A stretch of DNA of 5,570 nt, from positions 1 to 5,570 of the forward strand of contig CANQGC010000203.1 of NCBI GenBank assembly GCA_947600345.1. The letters are read 5' to 3'. Positions 4,620 through 5,570 of this stretch are shown here, in pieces. Position 1 is the stretch's first letter, and each line of letters begins with the position of its first letter. Below the pieces are notes generated by a model. That model had not been told where the DNA came from and did no database searches. It saw nothing but the letters and a program-made list of their open reading frames with translations. A program made the translations under genes and the position numbers. This DNA comes from an uncultured Clostridia bacterium. GTDB taxonomy: Bacteria; Bacillota; Clostridia; Christensenellales; Aristaeellaceae.

Positions 4620-5570
4620 CTAGGCCCCCTTTCGCTCTTTCGCGTACCTCGACAGGAAGGTCTTGCGGGAGGATGTGTAGATCGCCTTGCCGCAGAAGGT
4701 CATCGACAGCGCGCCGTCCTCCGGACACTTGTGGATGCACTCGCCGCACATCAGGCAATCGACGGTCTGCACCTTCGCGGTGCCGCGCTCCGTGTAGATG
4801 GACTTGATCCGCATCGGGCAGGCGTGGTAGCACGCCCCACACTCCGTACAGGAAATGCAGTCCTTCTTGAGCTTGAACAGGTTGAATCGGTGGAACAAGC
4901 CCAGCACGTAGCCCATCGGGCACATCAGGCACCAGAAGCGCTTGATAAAGAAGCTGCCCACCAGCAGCGGGATCGTGAGGAATCCGCCCAGGGCATAATT
5001 GACCCACCATCCGCCCAGCGCCGTGGAGAACACCTTGTTCGGGCAGATGTCGCAGAAATCGCCGCCAACGAACACGAAGCCCAGGAACAGCACGACCCAA
5101 AGCCACTTTAGCGGCTGGATGACGCTATTCATGCGATCCGAGACCTGGATCGGCCGGATGTGCAACTTCCGCCGGAGAAGGTCAAACAGATCCTGTATGA
5201 GGCCCAGTGGACACATGAAGCCGCAGAGTATGCGCCCGCCGAGCACCAGGAAGAGGAACAGCGTGAGCAGGAAGGCCACGACATATTTCCAGTTGCGCAT
5301 GAACAGCACCGGAAGATGCGTGATATAGTAGCAGCTGGATTCAATCGGCTGATCCAGATTGAACGGACAACTGAACGTGGGAACCGCGATCTGGTTAAAG
5401 ATCTGCCCCTGCCCCAGAATTTTGCCGGAGTAGGTCCAAAGGAAGAAGCAGGCGATGAGCATCAGCCAGCGGACGAACGGGAAGCGCGTGCGGTCCGGAT
5501 GCAGGCCGTAGCTTCCGCCGAAGCCGGTTTCGTCCCGGGAAAAGGCCCTGTATGCCGGGTCTCGCTTCGC
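4620..5570 (-). CDS. NapH/YccM-type membrane 4Fe-4S protein (5' end cut by window edge)
   Basis: Polytopic membrane electron carrier; 316 residues are visible, numbered here from the window edge. The frame stays open to the edge and the Met at 5462 falls inside a hydrophobic segment (PFVRWLMLIACFFLW), so the true start lies outside. About four to five membrane segments are visible (roughly 31-47, 94-112, 155-170, 192-209). Membrane-flanking cysteine motifs of the NapH/Fer4_5 type are CGFMCP (116-121), CDICP (173-177) and CLMCP (214-218). Two classical ferredoxin motifs follow: Cys241/244/247/251-Pro and Cys272/275/278/282-Pro, each CxxCxxCxxxCP, which should bind two [4Fe-4S] clusters on the cytoplasmic side. 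Relatives pass electrons between the quinone pool or membrane partners and soluble iron-sulfur proteins. Sitting one codon upstream of the DCCP-like gene, it is a plausible electron donor to the activase; that link is inference. The tail YAKERKGA resembles that of the next protein. Confidence 0.92.
   Translation of the reverse strand, partial: AKRDPAYRAFSRDETGFGGSYGLHPDRTRFPFVRWLMLIACFFLWTYSGKILGQGQIFNQIAVPTFSCPFNLDQPIESSCYYITHLPVLFMRNWKYVVAFLLTLFLFLVLGGRILCGFMCPLGLIQDLFDLLRRKLHIRPIQVSDRMNSVIQPLKWLWVVLFLGFVFVGGDFCDICPNKVFSTALGGWWVNYALGGFLTIPLLVGSFFIKRFWCLMCPMGYVLGLFHRFNLFKLKKDCISCTECGACYHACPMRIKSIYTERGTAKVQTVDCLMCGECIHKCPEDGALSMTFCGKAIYTSSRKTFLSRYAKERKGA
4625..4632 (-). promoter_or_regulatory. 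Ribosome binding site that selects a GTG start
   Basis: AAAGGGGG, inside the last codons of the upstream gene, lies 8 nt before the GTG at 4616. The in-frame TAG at 4620-4622 precludes any longer form, and the next Met (residue 72) is well inside the conserved domain, so GTG is the only sensible start. Confidence 0.7.

Noticed and set aside
4143..5111. Plus-strand 322-codon open frame opposite the iron-sulfur genes
   Set aside because: It crosses the junction of two certain minus-strand genes, with no motifs or ribosome site.

Overview
The window is a stretch of GC-rich genome from what looks like a strictly anaerobic Firmicute, most likely a gut-type Clostridia lineage (Oscillospirales or Christensenellales-like; inference). 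The reasons are an oxygen-sensitive iron-sulfur enzyme system of the 2-hydroxyacyl-CoA dehydratase class, strong AGGAGG/GGGAGGGG-type ribosome binding sites, tightly packed genes with 3-4 base junctions, and a signal-peptide-bearing aldo/keto reductase. All real genes lie on the minus strand, so transcription runs from the right edge to the left.

Right to centre (5570 down to 1219) is one apparent operon of five genes. They are a membrane iron-sulfur protein of the NapH/YccM type (start outside the window), a single-subunit 2-hydroxyacyl-CoA dehydratase-like protein that best fits the double-cubane cluster protein (DCCP) type, its ASKHA ATPase activase/reductase, a DsbD/CcdA-like membrane protein rich in cysteine, and a hexapeptide-repeat sugar O-acetyltransferase. 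The first three junctions are extremely tight: TAG-CAA-GTG, TGA-CGC-ATG and an ATGA overlap. The last gap is 18 bases. The operon promoter is outside the window, and no intrinsic terminator is visible after the acetyltransferase.

The centre-left intergenic region (850-1218) is not empty. It holds a good sigma-A type promoter on the minus strand (TTGATA, 17 bases, TATAGT) followed by a leader of about 290 nt. That leader contains a dense row of hairpins: a 10-bp stem with a 3-nt loop, an 18-bp perfect palindrome, a 7+7-bp stem and several smaller ones, including mutually exclusive pairings. It looks like a structured RNA or a dispersed intergenic repeat.

The left part (849 to the window edge) is an aldo/keto reductase with a full catalytic tetrad and an unexpected N-terminal signal peptide; its C-terminus is cut off by the edge.

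Working model (inference): the membrane ferredoxin-like protein and the DsbD-like protein handle electrons and thiols at the membrane. The ATPase uses ATP hydrolysis to push low-potential electrons onto the DCCP-like protein, which reduces an unknown small molecule. No CoA-transferase or second dehydratase subunit is present, which argues against amino-acid fermentation by the classical hydroxyacyl-CoA route within this window.
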